Below, in pieces: positions 27,020 to 36,576 of a DNA stretch of 64,000 bases. Origin of the DNA: Xylanibacter ruminicola (GTDB taxonomy: Bacteria; Bacteroidota; Bacteroidia; Bacteroidales; Bacteroidaceae). Made by a program: the position numbers and the translations under genes. Numbering within the stretch: the stretch's first letter is position 1; each line of letters starts with the position of its first letter. A model generated the notes under the pieces. The model did not search any database. It saw nothing but the letters and a program-made list of their open reading frames with translations, and was not told where the DNA came from. The stretch spans positions 45,446 to 109,445 of the forward strand of contig SUYC01000013.1 of the NCBI GenBank assembly GCA_015060625.1. The letters run 5' to 3'.

Positions 27020-28399
27020 TTACTGTTTGACATATATTACATATCCATTTGCCTCTAATTTGAGAGGCGACGATAACGTAAGTTCGCAATCTGTGACACT
27101 TGGTCCACCCAAAATGGTGCGGCTGTTAAGCCACTGCTGATAGTGACCTGCTGTAAGCGCCGGGATGACAACATCAACATCGTAGCCACCAAAGTTCACT
27201 ACCACCACCACATTATCACGCTGCCATGCCAATACGTTAGCATCGCTGGTTTCGAGAAACTGCACAGGAGCAGCCTCGGCCAAAGCCGGTTGTTGATGAT
27301 GCAAGGCGATGAGCGTGCGAATGGTATTCAGCATTTTATGATCTACCCGATCCCATTTAACCTTTGCATCCGTGAAATAGTTCAGAGTATCGGGATCGCC
27401 AATCTCCTGACCGTTATAGATGAGTGGCATACCCTGCAGGGTAAACTCCAACACAGTGAGTCCATAACGATGTTCGCCATAGAACTTACGCAGCGTGTTG
27501 CCACCATCATTGTAGTTCTGATCGTGATTGGTAAGATAGACCATACGACGATTCTTTACCTGAGATGACTTATCAAGGAATCGCAGACAGATTTGTTTCA
27601 ATGAATCGGTATTGAATCCACGACGGCACAAGCGAGCCATCTGTCCCTGGAAGCTCCAGGCATAGTCATAATCGAACCCGCACGAGTCGATGCGCTGGTT
27701 ATGTCGATCGGTAATATCCGTCTCGCTCATCATCTCGATTTTCTTACCAGGCTTCAGCGTCTTCAGTTGAGCGATGATGTCCTGCCAGTAGGACACAGGG
27801 ATGGTTGGACTCGACACATAGTCGCAGCGGTAGCCATCAATGTCGCACTCGTTGATCCAGAATTTCAACGCACTGTTTACTTCGGCCACCAAAGCTGGAT
27901 TCTGATAGTTCAGTTCCAACACATCGCCCCATCCATGAGGGTGAATCATCTGACCTTTCTCATCACGTGTGAAATAGTCGGGATGCGACTGCACCCAAGG
28001 ATTCTCCTGAGCCACATGATTAGGAACCCAGTCGAGCCATACCTTCATGCCAAGTTCGTGGGCACGAGCCACAAAAGCCTTAACATCCTGAATCGTACCA
28101 TATTTGGGGTTCACAGCCTTATAATCCATAGCAGCATAAGGACTGTTCATCTTTGCTCCACGCGGATAGATGGGCATGAGCCAGATGATGTCGATTCCTA
28201 ACGTATCGAGACGATCCAGTTGCTGTGTGGCAGCCTTGAAGGTTCCTTCGCCTGTGAAAGCCCCCACATTCATCTGGTAGATAACGCGGTTGGCATCGCT
28301 TACAGGTTTTGTGCAATCTACAACAAGGCTTTTGGAAGTCCCACCGCAGGCTGACAGCATCAGCACTGCGGTGAGAATAAGACTACTCCAATACTTCAT
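27020..28399 (-). CDS. GH13 alpha-amylase-family lipoprotein (starch-type locus)
   Basis: This protein of about 459 residues has lipoprotein signal MKYWSSLILTAVLMLSAC. The GH13 barrel motifs are present: LDWVPNH, the nucleophile in DGYRCDYVS (D193), the acid/base in MMSETD (E226) and LTNHDQN (NHD 291-293, numbered from MKYW). It would hydrolyse alpha-1,4-glucan oligosaccharides at the membrane; endo or exo action is not readable. The gene overlaps the end of the SusE/F-like gene by 17 bp (29 bp if ATG 28411 is the start). It is the last gene of the operon. Confidence 0.92.
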   Translation of the reverse strand: MKYWSSLILTAVLMLSACGGTSKSLVVDCTKPVSDANRVIYQMNVGAFTGEGTFKAATQQLDRLDTLGIDIIWLMPIYPRGAKMNSPYAAMDYKAVNPKYGTIQDVKAFVARAHELGMKVWLDWVPNHVAQENPWVQSHPDYFTRDEKGQMIHPHGWGDVLELNYQNPALVAEVNSALKFWINECDIDGYRCDYVSSPTIPVSYWQDIIAQLKTLKPGKKIEMMSETDITDRHNQRIDSCGFDYDYAWSFQGQMARLCRRGFNTDSLKQICLRFLDKSSQVKNRRMVYLTNHDQNYNDGGNTLRKFYGEHRYGLTVLEFTLQGMPLIYNGQEIGDPDTLNYFTDAKVKWDRVDHKMLNTIRTLIALHHQQPALAEAAPVQFLETSDANVLAWQRDNVVVVVNFGGYDVDVVIPALTAGHYQQWLNSRTILGGPSVTDCELTLSSPLKLEANGYVIYVKQ

Positions 28400-29477
28400 A
28401 GCCACCATCAAATATGCGGATATAAATATCGTGATCGAGTGTAAAGTTCAAATCGCTACCTTCCCACTGTACACCGCCATTGTTATTATTGGGGATGAGG
28501 TTCAGGTTCAGACCGTTATTAGCCGCACCCATATCGAAATAGAGGTAATCAACACCTCCAATGGTTTGAGTGCCGGTGACAGGAATACCAGGCCAACCTC
28601 CAAAGGCCTCGGCATCACCCCAAGCATAAAGGGCGAAATCGGTCTGGCTCGACTCGTTCAGGACAAACAGTGCATAACCATCGTGCTCAACCTTTGGCTC
28701 GGCACCAATCTCCTCTACTCCATCAGGTGTAAGACGGAGGTAGATATCACGATCGATGGTGAAATTAAAGTCGGCCAACTGTACACCGTTACCACCATTA
28801 TTAAAAATCAGGTTCTCAACCAGTCCGGTGTTGGCAGCTCCCATATCAAAGTATTTCCAGGTGATGCCATCGTGGTTCCAGGTGCCAGTAACCTGCATGC
28901 CAGGCCAGTCGCCATTCATATTGTTGATATCACCCCACATATAGAGTGTGAGTGCATCCCAACCTGTCTGGTCGTCAACATAAACACAGAAACCGTCGTG
29001 TTCAGGCTCGGGTGCCTCGCCACCACTCCAGTAGTAGCTCTCCCAGCGCTGTCCCCAAACATTTGTAAAGGTGCCAATACCTGGGTTATCGGTATGCATA
29101 GCGGCCTCGCCAGCGGTAGTAAACTCCTTACCCTGATTCTTAGAATAGAAGCTGAATCCATCGGCCAACGACTTACCTGCTACAAAGCTGTTGGGATCGA
29201 GGTAGATACCCCACTTTACATTGCTGTTTGGCGCTTTGGTCAACAAATACTGTGGATCACCTATAGCCTCATCGTCGCCATTAAAGGCACCAGTGATATA
29301 AATCTCCTCATCGGCAGTAGTGCCAAAGGGGGCAATAAACTCCAACAGGATACGATCGGTACGTGTATCGAACTGCTGGCGCTCGTGATCAAACACGAGC
29401 TCGTCGCTACTTGAACAACTGCTCATCACACCTGTCAAGGCGAATAGCGCCAGCATCAGACTATATATCTTTTTCAT
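28383..29477 (-). CDS. SusE/SusF-like starch-binding lipoprotein with two tandem binding modules
   Basis: This 364-residue lipoprotein (VMSSC, C21, followed by SSSDE) has an N-terminal domain (about 42-150) and two tandem modules of about 95 residues (160-254 and 265-362). Both modules share HDG, a Trp-Gly pair (MWGD, AWGD), a WPG loop, YFDMGAAN and a late FNFT/LNFT-DRDIY strand. They resemble CBM26-type starch-binding modules, in which the Trp residues stack on glucose rings. The place after SusD matches susE/susF in the known starch system. It has no enzymatic residues; the predicted role is holding alpha-glucan at the cell surface. Confidence 0.85.
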   Translation of the reverse strand: MKKIYSLMLALFALTGVMSSCSSSDELVFDHERQQFDTRTDRILLEFIAPFGTTADEEIYITGAFNGDDEAIGDPQYLLTKAPNSNVKWGIYLDPNSFVAGKSLADGFSFYSKNQGKEFTTAGEAAMHTDNPGIGTFTNVWGQRWESYYWSGGEAPEPEHDGFCVYVDDQTGWDALTLYMWGDINNMNGDWPGMQVTGTWNHDGITWKYFDMGAANTGLVENLIFNNGGNGVQLADFNFTIDRDIYLRLTPDGVEEIGAEPKVEHDGYALFVLNESSQTDFALYAWGDAEAFGGWPGIPVTGTQTIGGVDYLYFDMGAANNGLNLNLIPNNNNGGVQWEGSDLNFTLDHDIYIRIFDGGYEVLE

Positions 29478-29488
29478 AATTAAAATTC

Positions 29489-29511
29489 TTCAATTTTTCA
29501 ATTCTTCAATT
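29489..29511 (-). repeat. TTCAATT x3 repeat (8-bp period) in the susD-susE spacer
   Basis: TTCAATT occurs at 29489-29495, 29497-29503 and 29505-29511, filling most of the spacer between the SusD stop codon and the SusE/F-like start at 29477. Copy-number change here would alter spacing to the start codon. Confidence 0.75.
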
Positions 29512-31329
29512 TTAGTAGTTGGGATTCTGAACCAGACCTGGATTTACAGAGATGGCTGTCTGTGGCAATGGATACCACTCGTACTTGCGGTCGCGTTTTG
29601 CTGGGAGGTTGATACCATCCTCGGTTGCACGGCCCCAGAACCACCACTGACCCTGAGTGAACTTATCGAAACGGCGCAAGTCTGTACGACGGCGGTTGCC
29701 CTCACCCAGATATTCCTTACCCCACTCCGACAGCATCCAGTCCATATCAAAATTATCGAAGCCAGGACCTGGTACATTGAGTGCTGCATTACGATCTGAC
29801 GATTTGAAATAACGCTGACGCACGGCATCAACATATTTCTTAGCCTCGGCACTATTGCCCTTACGCATCTCGCACTCAGCTACGTTATAATAAGCCTCGG
29901 CCAAACGGAACTGAACATCGTCGATACTCTTGAAACCACCCTGTTCATCGTTAGGATAAAGTGGATACTTAACCAGACGTACACCAGAGTTAGTCTCTCC
30001 CCAACGAGGACTCATCACAGTCTCAAGGTTACGACCCTGATTCAGGAAGGTACCTAACTGATCGACAAACACCAGGTCCTGACCATCGCGATCGGCATCA
30101 GCCTTCAGCACGTCACCCTTACCAAAGTCGGCACGTACCAATCCCTTCAGGAACATACCAGGACCGTGAGTTTTGGTAGTAGCATCGTAAGTATAGTTCT
30201 GCTTACGGATATCGCGATCGTCAAAACGCTCATAAGGTGCGCCCAACTTATCGCCATAGTCCAAGAAACACTTAGCACCAATAGAACCGCCAGTGGGCTG
30301 AACAGTACCCGAGTTATCGAACGAAGGCACCAGGCAGACACAGTTCCAGGCACCGATACCATCGTAGCTCTGTCCGAAGTAGTCGGCATAACCATACCAC
30401 ATTCCCACCATGGTACGTACGTTAGAGATGGCGTTAGCAGCACCCTGACCATCTTCAGCAGCAAGAGCAAAGATGACCTCAGGACTCTTTACATTATCTA
30501 TAGAGTACAGGTTACGGTAGTTGCTGTCGATAGCATAGTTACCATAAGTGCCACTGATGATATCCTTAGAGAGCTGTTCGCACTCGTCGTAGTGATTCTC
30601 GCCGATAAACACTTCGGCATTAAGCAGCAAACGAGCTTTGAGCAGACGGTTCATAGCCTGATTGGCACGGTTCACCATCGAGTGGTTTTCATCGTCCTTA
30701 GCCAATGCACCAACAGTCTCGTCGAGTTCGGTAGCAATAAAATCATAAATTTTCTTGCACGATGTGTCCCAATCGGGATCGGCACTACCAGGCACCTCAC
30801 TGCTGGCCGAAGTATTGAGTGGCAGAGCACCACCCCAAAGTTCGAAGATGCAGTAATAGTTCCAAGCACGAATGGTGCGCACCTCGGCAACGTACTGTGC
30901 CAACTGAGCATCAGTCATACCGAGACTGGCTGCACTCAGTCCCTCCAGGTCGCTCAACAGAAGGTTTGAAAGACCGATGGCAGTCCACGCGCCGTTCCAG
31001 GCATTATTGATGATCGTTGACTCTGACGTCCAGTTGTGCCATGAGAGCACCGTCTTCATAGCCTCATCCCATCCCCAGAGGCCACCGTTCCACACACGCC
31101 ATGTGATCTGGTCAGCAGGATATTCTGAGAGGTGGAAGAAATTCTCACCAGCCAAGGTCTGTGATGTCTGTCCATAGATGGCAGCCACAGCCCCCTTCAC
31201 ACTGGCTTCATTCTGATAATAGACACCGGCATCGATACGGTCATACACCTTTTCATCCAGGTCGGTACAAGCGGTGAGTCCAGCCATGAGGCAGACAGCG
31301 CCAAATATTTTATGTTTTAATGTGATCAT
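29512..31329 (-). CDS. SusD-like lipoprotein (starch-type locus)
   Basis: This protein of about 605 residues has lipoprotein signal MITLKHKIFGAVCLMAGLTAC (C21). SusD helices are visible (AYYNVAECEMRKGNSAEAKK, WMLSEWGKEYLGEGNRRRTD), and the typical ending YPLPQTAISVNPGLVQNPNY is complete. ATG 31329 is chosen; the longer frame begins at a TTG. It pairs with the SusC gene 20 bp upstream. Starch or alpha-glucan is inferred from the GH97, GH13 and SusE/F-like genes of the operon. Confidence 0.95.
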   Translation of the reverse strand: MITLKHKIFGAVCLMAGLTACTDLDEKVYDRIDAGVYYQNEASVKGAVAAIYGQTSQTLAGENFFHLSEYPADQITWRVWNGGLWGWDEAMKTVLSWHNWTSESTIINNAWNGAWTAIGLSNLLLSDLEGLSAASLGMTDAQLAQYVAEVRTIRAWNYYCIFELWGGALPLNTSASSEVPGSADPDWDTSCKKIYDFIATELDETVGALAKDDENHSMVNRANQAMNRLLKARLLLNAEVFIGENHYDECEQLSKDIISGTYGNYAIDSNYRNLYSIDNVKSPEVIFALAAEDGQGAANAISNVRTMVGMWYGYADYFGQSYDGIGAWNCVCLVPSFDNSGTVQPTGGSIGAKCFLDYGDKLGAPYERFDDRDIRKQNYTYDATTKTHGPGMFLKGLVRADFGKGDVLKADADRDGQDLVFVDQLGTFLNQGRNLETVMSPRWGETNSGVRLVKYPLYPNDEQGGFKSIDDVQFRLAEAYYNVAECEMRKGNSAEAKKYVDAVRQRYFKSSDRNAALNVPGPGFDNFDMDWMLSEWGKEYLGEGNRRRTDLRRFDKFTQGQWWFWGRATEDGINLPAKRDRKYEWYPLPQTAISVNPGLVQNPNY

Positions 31330-31349
31330 AATTATCAATTTCCAATTAA

Positions 31350-34292
31350 TTAGTGAAAACGCAGTGTTACACCCAGACTAACCTGAGTGGCCTGTGGATA
31401 GGCGCTGTTAGAATCAATACCAGGTGTGATGCCTGTAGAGGTGACAATCGAAGGATCGTTGCCATCGTAGCCTGTGAGTGTGAACACATTCTTAGCTGTG
31501 AGGTAAACACGGAAACTCTCAATCAGCTGGCGGTTCTTGGGCGAATAAGTATAACCCAAAGTCACGTTATCCAACTTCACATAGTCGCCCTTCTCCAAGA
31601 AATAGCTTGTGATGATACCACCACTCGACTCAACATCAGCATAATCGGTATAGGCCTTACGCAGAACATTGTCTGTACCTGATCCCTTCAAGCCCATGCC
31701 ATACTTACGCATATTGAAGATATCATAGCCCAGTGCGCTGCGGAACAGCATGCTCAGATCCCAGTTCTTGTAGCTGAAAGAGTTGCTCCACGACAGGAAG
31801 TGCTTTGGTGCACCATTGCCGATATTACGCTTATAAGCGGGATCGGCCTGTGCTGCAGGGATGGCATTGCCATTGTTATCGTAGATAAGCAGCAGTCCGT
31901 TCTCATCTACACCAGCATGCTCGTAGCCATAGAACTGACCAATCTTTCCACCTTCCTCAACACGGAAGAAATACTCGCTACTGCCAGGACCTGGTTTCTG
32001 ATACAAATCCAGATAAGCCATCTGGTAAGCATCACTCGAAAGTTTGGTAAGTTTGGTATCACCCATGCTCCAGTTGATACCGGTGGTCCATTTCAAGCCC
32101 TTCTTAGCAATCACATCGTAGTCGAGCGAAACCTCGATACCCGTATTCTTGGTTGTTCCTACATTCACCAGAATGGTGTTGTAGATGAATGGTGGCTGAG
32201 GAGCAGTGTAGTTATACAACAGGTCCTGCGAACGACGGTCGAAATACTCCACACTACCACGCAGACGACTGTTAAGAGCTACGAAATCTATACCTACGTT
32301 AAAGGCGGTAGATTTCTCCCAAGCCAGGTCGGGGTTGGCATTCAGCGATGGTGCATAGCCATTGATCCACTGATTGTCAATCAGATAGGCGCCACGGGTG
32401 CTATAGGTAGCAATACTCTGATAAGCATTAAAGTCAGAACGACCGGTTACACCATAGCTGACACGAGGTTTCAGGCTCTGGAATGTCTGCTGCAAACCCT
32501 GAGCAAACGGAGTGTTGATGATTTCCCAAGCCAACGAAGCAGAGGGGAAGCTACCCCACTTTTTATTGGCACCGAACTTGGTGCTACCCTCACGGCGCAT
32601 AGAAGCCGAGGCGTAGATGATATCATTGAAATTATAATTCAAACGGCCAAAGAAGCCAATCAGTGTGGACTCAGAAGAACCAGCCCAGAGGTTGGCCTTG
32701 CCGTCGCGCAGATAGGTACCACTGCCAATGCCATGGTAAGAGAGTGCATCATAAACAAAGCCCATATTCTCATTACCACTCTGTTCCCACTTGCTGCGCT
32801 CCCATGAGTAGCCAAGCACAGCTTTCAACTGATGCTGCTTGAGCGTCATGGTATAGTTAATGAGATACTCCAAACGGTTGGTCCACCACTTCTGGTAGTT
32901 GATATTGGCACGACCGGCATAGCCATTCCAGAACGACTCGCTCGAAGTAGAAGGGGTGTAGAAGTTATTCTTCAGGTCGTTGTACTGCAGGGCATAGCTC
33001 AACGAGGTGCTCAGGTTGTGCTGCTCCATCTGCAGGATATTCAGTTTCACGTCGGCATTACCCAACAAATAGATACGATCGCCCTGACTCACATTCTCAC
33101 GCAGATCGTTCACAGGGTTGTGGATATCCGTAGGTGAGTTAGGCTGATAATAGCTGCCATCAGGGTTCTTAACAGGGATGGTGGGGTTCATGGTCAGAGC
33201 CGTATCAAACAATCCGTCATTGCCCCACTTCTCATGCACCTTACGGGCTGAGAGCGATGAATTGAACTGCAAGCGGTTGTTGAGCACGCGCTGTTCGCCT
33301 ACAAAACGACCACCATACTCTTCGCGGCCTGACACGATATCCAAGCCATTACCTTTCTTATAATTGACAGAGAGTCCAAAATAACCATTCTTAGTTGAAG
33401 AATCAACAGAGAGATACTGGTTCAAGCTGTAGCTGACAGGACGTGTTATCTCATCCCACCAATCGGTGTCGGCGCCATAGTCTTGACCACGACGCGAACG
33501 ACGGAACTCATCGGTAGAAAGAATCTCTACTCGAGGTTTCTGAATATTCAGTGCGATATAGCTGTCATAAGTCACGTTGGTGACACCTGCAGTGCCAGAA
33601 CCTTTCTTGGTAGTAACCAGAATCACACCATTGGCACCACGTGTACCATAGATGGCTGCCGAACCGGCATCTTTCAGTACGGTGATCGACTCTACATCCT
33701 GTGTAGCGATGTTACGCAGATCGCCACCAGCAATACCATCGATGACTACCAGAGGACCATTGCTGGCTGTGAGCGATCCTGCACCACGCACCTGGATATC
33801 GGTCATGGCATTAGGGTTAGCATCAGCTGTAGCAGCCACATTCAAACCTGCCACCTTACCAGCAATCAGCGCCATTGGGTCGCTGGCTGCTCCCTGGTTA
33901 AACTGATCCTTGTTGATCTGGACCACAGAGCTAGAAATCTCTTTCTTAGCCATCGAGCCATAACCAACCACTACGACCTCGTTCAGCTGCGCCACGTCCT
34001 CTTTCAGCGTAATCTCCATGCCGTTCTTGGCTGGCAGTTCCTGAGGATTGAATCCAATGTAAGAGATTACCAACGTGGCTCCAGACTTACAGGTCAGACT
34101 GAAGTTTCCGTCGAAGTCGGTCACTGTGCCGTTAGATGTTCCTTTGACAACAACCGAGGCACCGATAACGGCCTCGCCCATCTCGTCCTTCACACGACCG
34201 TTGATGGTGGTCTGTGCCGAAACATCCAAGGCGAAAAACATCACCGCCAGCATCATCAGCAGGCGATAATAAAGATTCTTTAATCTTCTCAT
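31350..34292 (-). CDS. SusC-like TonB-dependent transporter (starch-type locus)
   Basis: This 980-residue protein has a signal peptide ending FALDVSAQ, a carboxypeptidase-regulatory-like domain (TTINGRVKDEMGEAVIGASV), a TonB-box segment (LNEVVVVGYGSMAKKEI), a plug (TQDVESITVLKDAGSAAIYG, GTRGANGVILVTTKKG) and a large outer-membrane barrel. It would import malto-oligosaccharides together with the downstream SusD. It is the second gene of the minus-strand operon, 43 bp after GH97. Confidence 0.95.
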   Translation of the reverse strand: MRRLKNLYYRLLMMLAVMFFALDVSAQTTINGRVKDEMGEAVIGASVVVKGTSNGTVTDFDGNFSLTCKSGATLVISYIGFNPQELPAKNGMEITLKEDVAQLNEVVVVGYGSMAKKEISSSVVQINKDQFNQGAASDPMALIAGKVAGLNVAATADANPNAMTDIQVRGAGSLTASNGPLVVIDGIAGGDLRNIATQDVESITVLKDAGSAAIYGTRGANGVILVTTKKGSGTAGVTNVTYDSYIALNIQKPRVEILSTDEFRRSRRGQDYGADTDWWDEITRPVSYSLNQYLSVDSSTKNGYFGLSVNYKKGNGLDIVSGREEYGGRFVGEQRVLNNRLQFNSSLSARKVHEKWGNDGLFDTALTMNPTIPVKNPDGSYYQPNSPTDIHNPVNDLRENVSQGDRIYLLGNADVKLNILQMEQHNLSTSLSYALQYNDLKNNFYTPSTSSESFWNGYAGRANINYQKWWTNRLEYLINYTMTLKQHQLKAVLGYSWERSKWEQSGNENMGFVYDALSYHGIGSGTYLRDGKANLWAGSSESTLIGFFGRLNYNFNDIIYASASMRREGSTKFGANKKWGSFPSASLAWEIINTPFAQGLQQTFQSLKPRVSYGVTGRSDFNAYQSIATYSTRGAYLIDNQWINGYAPSLNANPDLAWEKSTAFNVGIDFVALNSRLRGSVEYFDRRSQDLLYNYTAPQPPFIYNTILVNVGTTKNTGIEVSLDYDVIAKKGLKWTTGINWSMGDTKLTKLSSDAYQMAYLDLYQKPGPGSSEYFFRVEEGGKIGQFYGYEHAGVDENGLLLIYDNNGNAIPAAQADPAYKRNIGNGAPKHFLSWSNSFSYKNWDLSMLFRSALGYDIFNMRKYGMGLKGSGTDNVLRKAYTDYADVESSGGIITSYFLEKGDYVKLDNVTLGYTYSPKNRQLIESFRVYLTAKNVFTLTGYDGNDPSIVTSTGITPGIDSNSAYPQATQVSLGVTLRFH

Positions 34293-34335
34293 CTTCTTTG
34301 GTTTTTGTTAAAATTAGAGTTATAGAAATATAGTT

Positions 34336-36336
34336 TCAATTCTTACATTTTTCCACCCTCACCGCGGCACCACCGCTACAAGCCAGACGCAGATGCAACG
34401 TATCGGCCTTGGTTACGGATATCCGACGTATCGTCATCTCGTAAGGATTATGCTCGAAGTCGGCTTTAGGACCATCCTCGTAGATAACAGCTTGATAGGT
34501 AGCCCCCTCGTCAAGGAAATCGAGTGCCACATCCAGTTGACGTGCCTCTTCGTTAGTAATACTACCCAAAAACCACCGGTCGCCACCACGCTCTTTGCGG
34601 GCAATAGTGATATATTTCCCAATCTCACCATTGGGCACTAAAGTGCGGCTCCATGTGGTGGGACAACTCTCAATAAAGCTGAGTGCAGGCTGTCCCTCGT
34701 AGTTCTCGATGGCATCGGCAGCCATCTGCAACGGACTATAGATAACCACGAACTCACCCAGTTGTTTGGCCAGTGTGGAATGCGGATGAGTGCCAGGCAC
34801 AATCTCTGAGAAATTGAAGATAGCCGGTGTAAAATCGGTTGGACCAGCCAACCCACGGGTAAACGGCAGTGTGACCGTATGCGATGGCGGATTACCACCA
34901 CGACGATCCCAGGCATTATACTCTTGACCGCGTACACCTTCCTGAGTCATCAGGTTGGGCCAAGTGCGCTGGATACCAGTGGGCATGGCAGGCTCGTGAT
35001 TATCAATCATGATATGGTGCTTGGCAGCACACTCAATCACCTTGCGGTAGTGACGAATGCCATACTGTGATTTTGCCAACTCCTTACCATCAAAATAATG
35101 ACCTACATAGCCAGTCTTTACGGCACGAATGCCCAAACGCTCGAACCAACTAAAAGCCTGTTCCATTTGGTTCTCCAAAAGGGTTGCATTGCCCCAAGTC
35201 TCCGTATGTCCGATGAAGCGCACCCCCTTCTCCAAGCCATAACGCGTGACCTCATCCATATCAAAATCGGGGTACGACTCGAGATAGCTAATCTTCTCGC
35301 CCTGTCCCCAACCGGGATTCCAGCCCTCGGCCAGCACACCGCTGAAACCATGACAGGCTGCAAAATCCATATAACGCTTCACGTTCTCAGTAGTAGCGCC
35401 ATGCGAAGGGCCCATCTCCCAGGTGTTTTGCTTTTTGTGAATACTCCACCAGATACCGATATAACGACCTGGCTCTATCCACGATGTATCTTTAATTTGT
35501 GATGGTTCGTTCAGGTTCAGCATCAGGTTAGAGGTAATCAAGCCACCTGCTGTTGGACTGATAATCATTGTTCGCCAAGGACTCTTCAGCTGACCTTTGG
35601 CATAAACCTTTACGCCGCTACGCCACGGGGTAAGGGCTGCAAGCAGACATACAGTATCGCCCTTGCCACGACGTGGCGTCAGATTTAAGCTGGCATAATC
35701 CTCGAGGGCAGCCTCGTGGATGGCTAAGTACAAATCTTTTTCATATTCGATAGTAAGAGGTGTACATACGGTATCTTTCTTACTTAATAAATCGGTATGA
35801 TAGATGCCTTCGAAATATTCTGTATGGTTTGAGGGTATCGACCAGGCTTGGGCATCATGTGCCAAAGTCATCTCGGTCAGTTCGTCCATTATCTGAAACT
35901 CTTTACCATGACGATCATCAGGCAGGATATAACGGAAACCAAAACCATCATTGAACACACGGAACACCACCTGCATCGACAGTCCTGTATGCTCACGGAA
36001 ATTCACCGTCAACTCATTATAATGATTACGAGTGGTATCGTTCTCACCCCATGGTTGTGTCCAGATTTCATCTTTCTGCGAACGCATCACTTTCCCCATC
36101 TTTGTCTTGGCTCCCAACTCTCCATCATTTAATAGGTAACCTAAATGTGAGGGGGTCACAAGAGTCTTGTCGTGGTAGTTCACCATATAAAAAGATTGGT
36201 GGTTCTTCACACCGACGATCACCGTCACAGCACCGTCGGGCGAAGATACCTTAACGTTTCCAGCATTACTTACCGTAACACCTTTTATTACCAAACTAAC
36301 CAATATAACAAATCTAACAAACCTCAGTAATTGCAT
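34336..36336 (-). CDS. GH97 alpha-glucosidase (SusB-like)
   Basis: This protein of about 666 residues has a signal peptide (MQLLRFVRFVILVSLVIKG). GH97 order: an N-terminal beta-super-sandwich (SPDGAVTVIVGVKN), a central barrel (FSGVLAEGWNPGWG, GIRAVKTGYVGHYFDGKE, MIDNHEPAMPTGIQRTWPNL, TQEGVRGQEYNAW) and a C-terminal sandwich. The motif VKTGYVG lacks the Asp nucleophile of retaining GH97 members, and the two later Glu residues fit the inverting, SusB-like branch (family knowledge; recalled, not aligned). It would release glucose from malto-oligosaccharides in the periplasm. ATG 36336 follows the promoter; a longer frame to 36411 overlaps it. Confidence 0.92.
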   Translation of the reverse strand: MQLLRFVRFVILVSLVIKGVTVSNAGNVKVSSPDGAVTVIVGVKNHQSFYMVNYHDKTLVTPSHLGYLLNDGELGAKTKMGKVMRSQKDEIWTQPWGENDTTRNHYNELTVNFREHTGLSMQVVFRVFNDGFGFRYILPDDRHGKEFQIMDELTEMTLAHDAQAWSIPSNHTEYFEGIYHTDLLSKKDTVCTPLTIEYEKDLYLAIHEAALEDYASLNLTPRRGKGDTVCLLAALTPWRSGVKVYAKGQLKSPWRTMIISPTAGGLITSNLMLNLNEPSQIKDTSWIEPGRYIGIWWSIHKKQNTWEMGPSHGATTENVKRYMDFAACHGFSGVLAEGWNPGWGQGEKISYLESYPDFDMDEVTRYGLEKGVRFIGHTETWGNATLLENQMEQAFSWFERLGIRAVKTGYVGHYFDGKELAKSQYGIRHYRKVIECAAKHHIMIDNHEPAMPTGIQRTWPNLMTQEGVRGQEYNAWDRRGGNPPSHTVTLPFTRGLAGPTDFTPAIFNFSEIVPGTHPHSTLAKQLGEFVVIYSPLQMAADAIENYEGQPALSFIESCPTTWSRTLVPNGEIGKYITIARKERGGDRWFLGSITNEEARQLDVALDFLDEGATYQAVIYEDGPKADFEHNPYEMTIRRISVTKADTLHLRLACSGGAAVRVEKCKN

Positions 36337-36354
36337 AATTTTAGAATTTTTCGG

Positions 36355-36386
36355 CAAAGATAAAGATATCGTTCTACGTCTCCAAA
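36355..36386 (-). promoter_or_regulatory. Promoter of the starch-type operon
   Basis: On the minus strand TTTG (36386-36383), a 20-bp spacer, then TATCTTTG (36362-36355), 19 bp before the GH97 ATG. One complete promoter for five genes, 36336 to 27020. Confidence 0.8.
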
Positions 36387-36421
36387 CGCCACAAACAAAT
36401 ATCAAAACCATTCAAAACGCA

Positions 36422-36443
36422 AACATCTGTAAATAAAGATGTT
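36422..36443. promoter_or_regulatory. Candidate operator between the divergent SusR-like and GH97 promoters
   Basis: AACATCT (36422-36428), an 8-bp spacer, AGATGTT (36437-36443): a perfect inverted repeat in the divergent intergenic region, 36 bp upstream of the GH97 -33 element. Position suggests binding by the adjacent regulator; this is inference. Confidence 0.45.
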
Positions 36444-36511
36444 ACAATTTTCAATAATCATAAAAATCTAAATAAAATCAATCGCTTTTTGGCACAAATC
36501 AGGTCATACTA

Positions 36512-36543
36512 TTTGGTTATTTCAGAAAGAAATCGTAACTTTG
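36512..36543 (+). promoter_or_regulatory. Promoter of the SusR-like regulator
   Basis: TTTG (36512-36515), a 20-bp spacer, TAACTTTG (36536-36543), 33 bp before the ATG at 36577. Confidence 0.8.
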
Positions 36544-36576
36544 TACCCAACATTATAACAAAAACAATGCTAACTT

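Noticed and set aside
28290..29414. 374-residue open frame on the plus strand
   Set aside because: Antisense to the SusE/F-like gene, which has a lipoprotein signal and tandem modules. The plus-strand translation has no domain or signal and no promoter.
31800..32807. 335-residue open frame on the plus strand
   Set aside because: Antisense shadow of the starch-type SusC gene; no recognisable domain.
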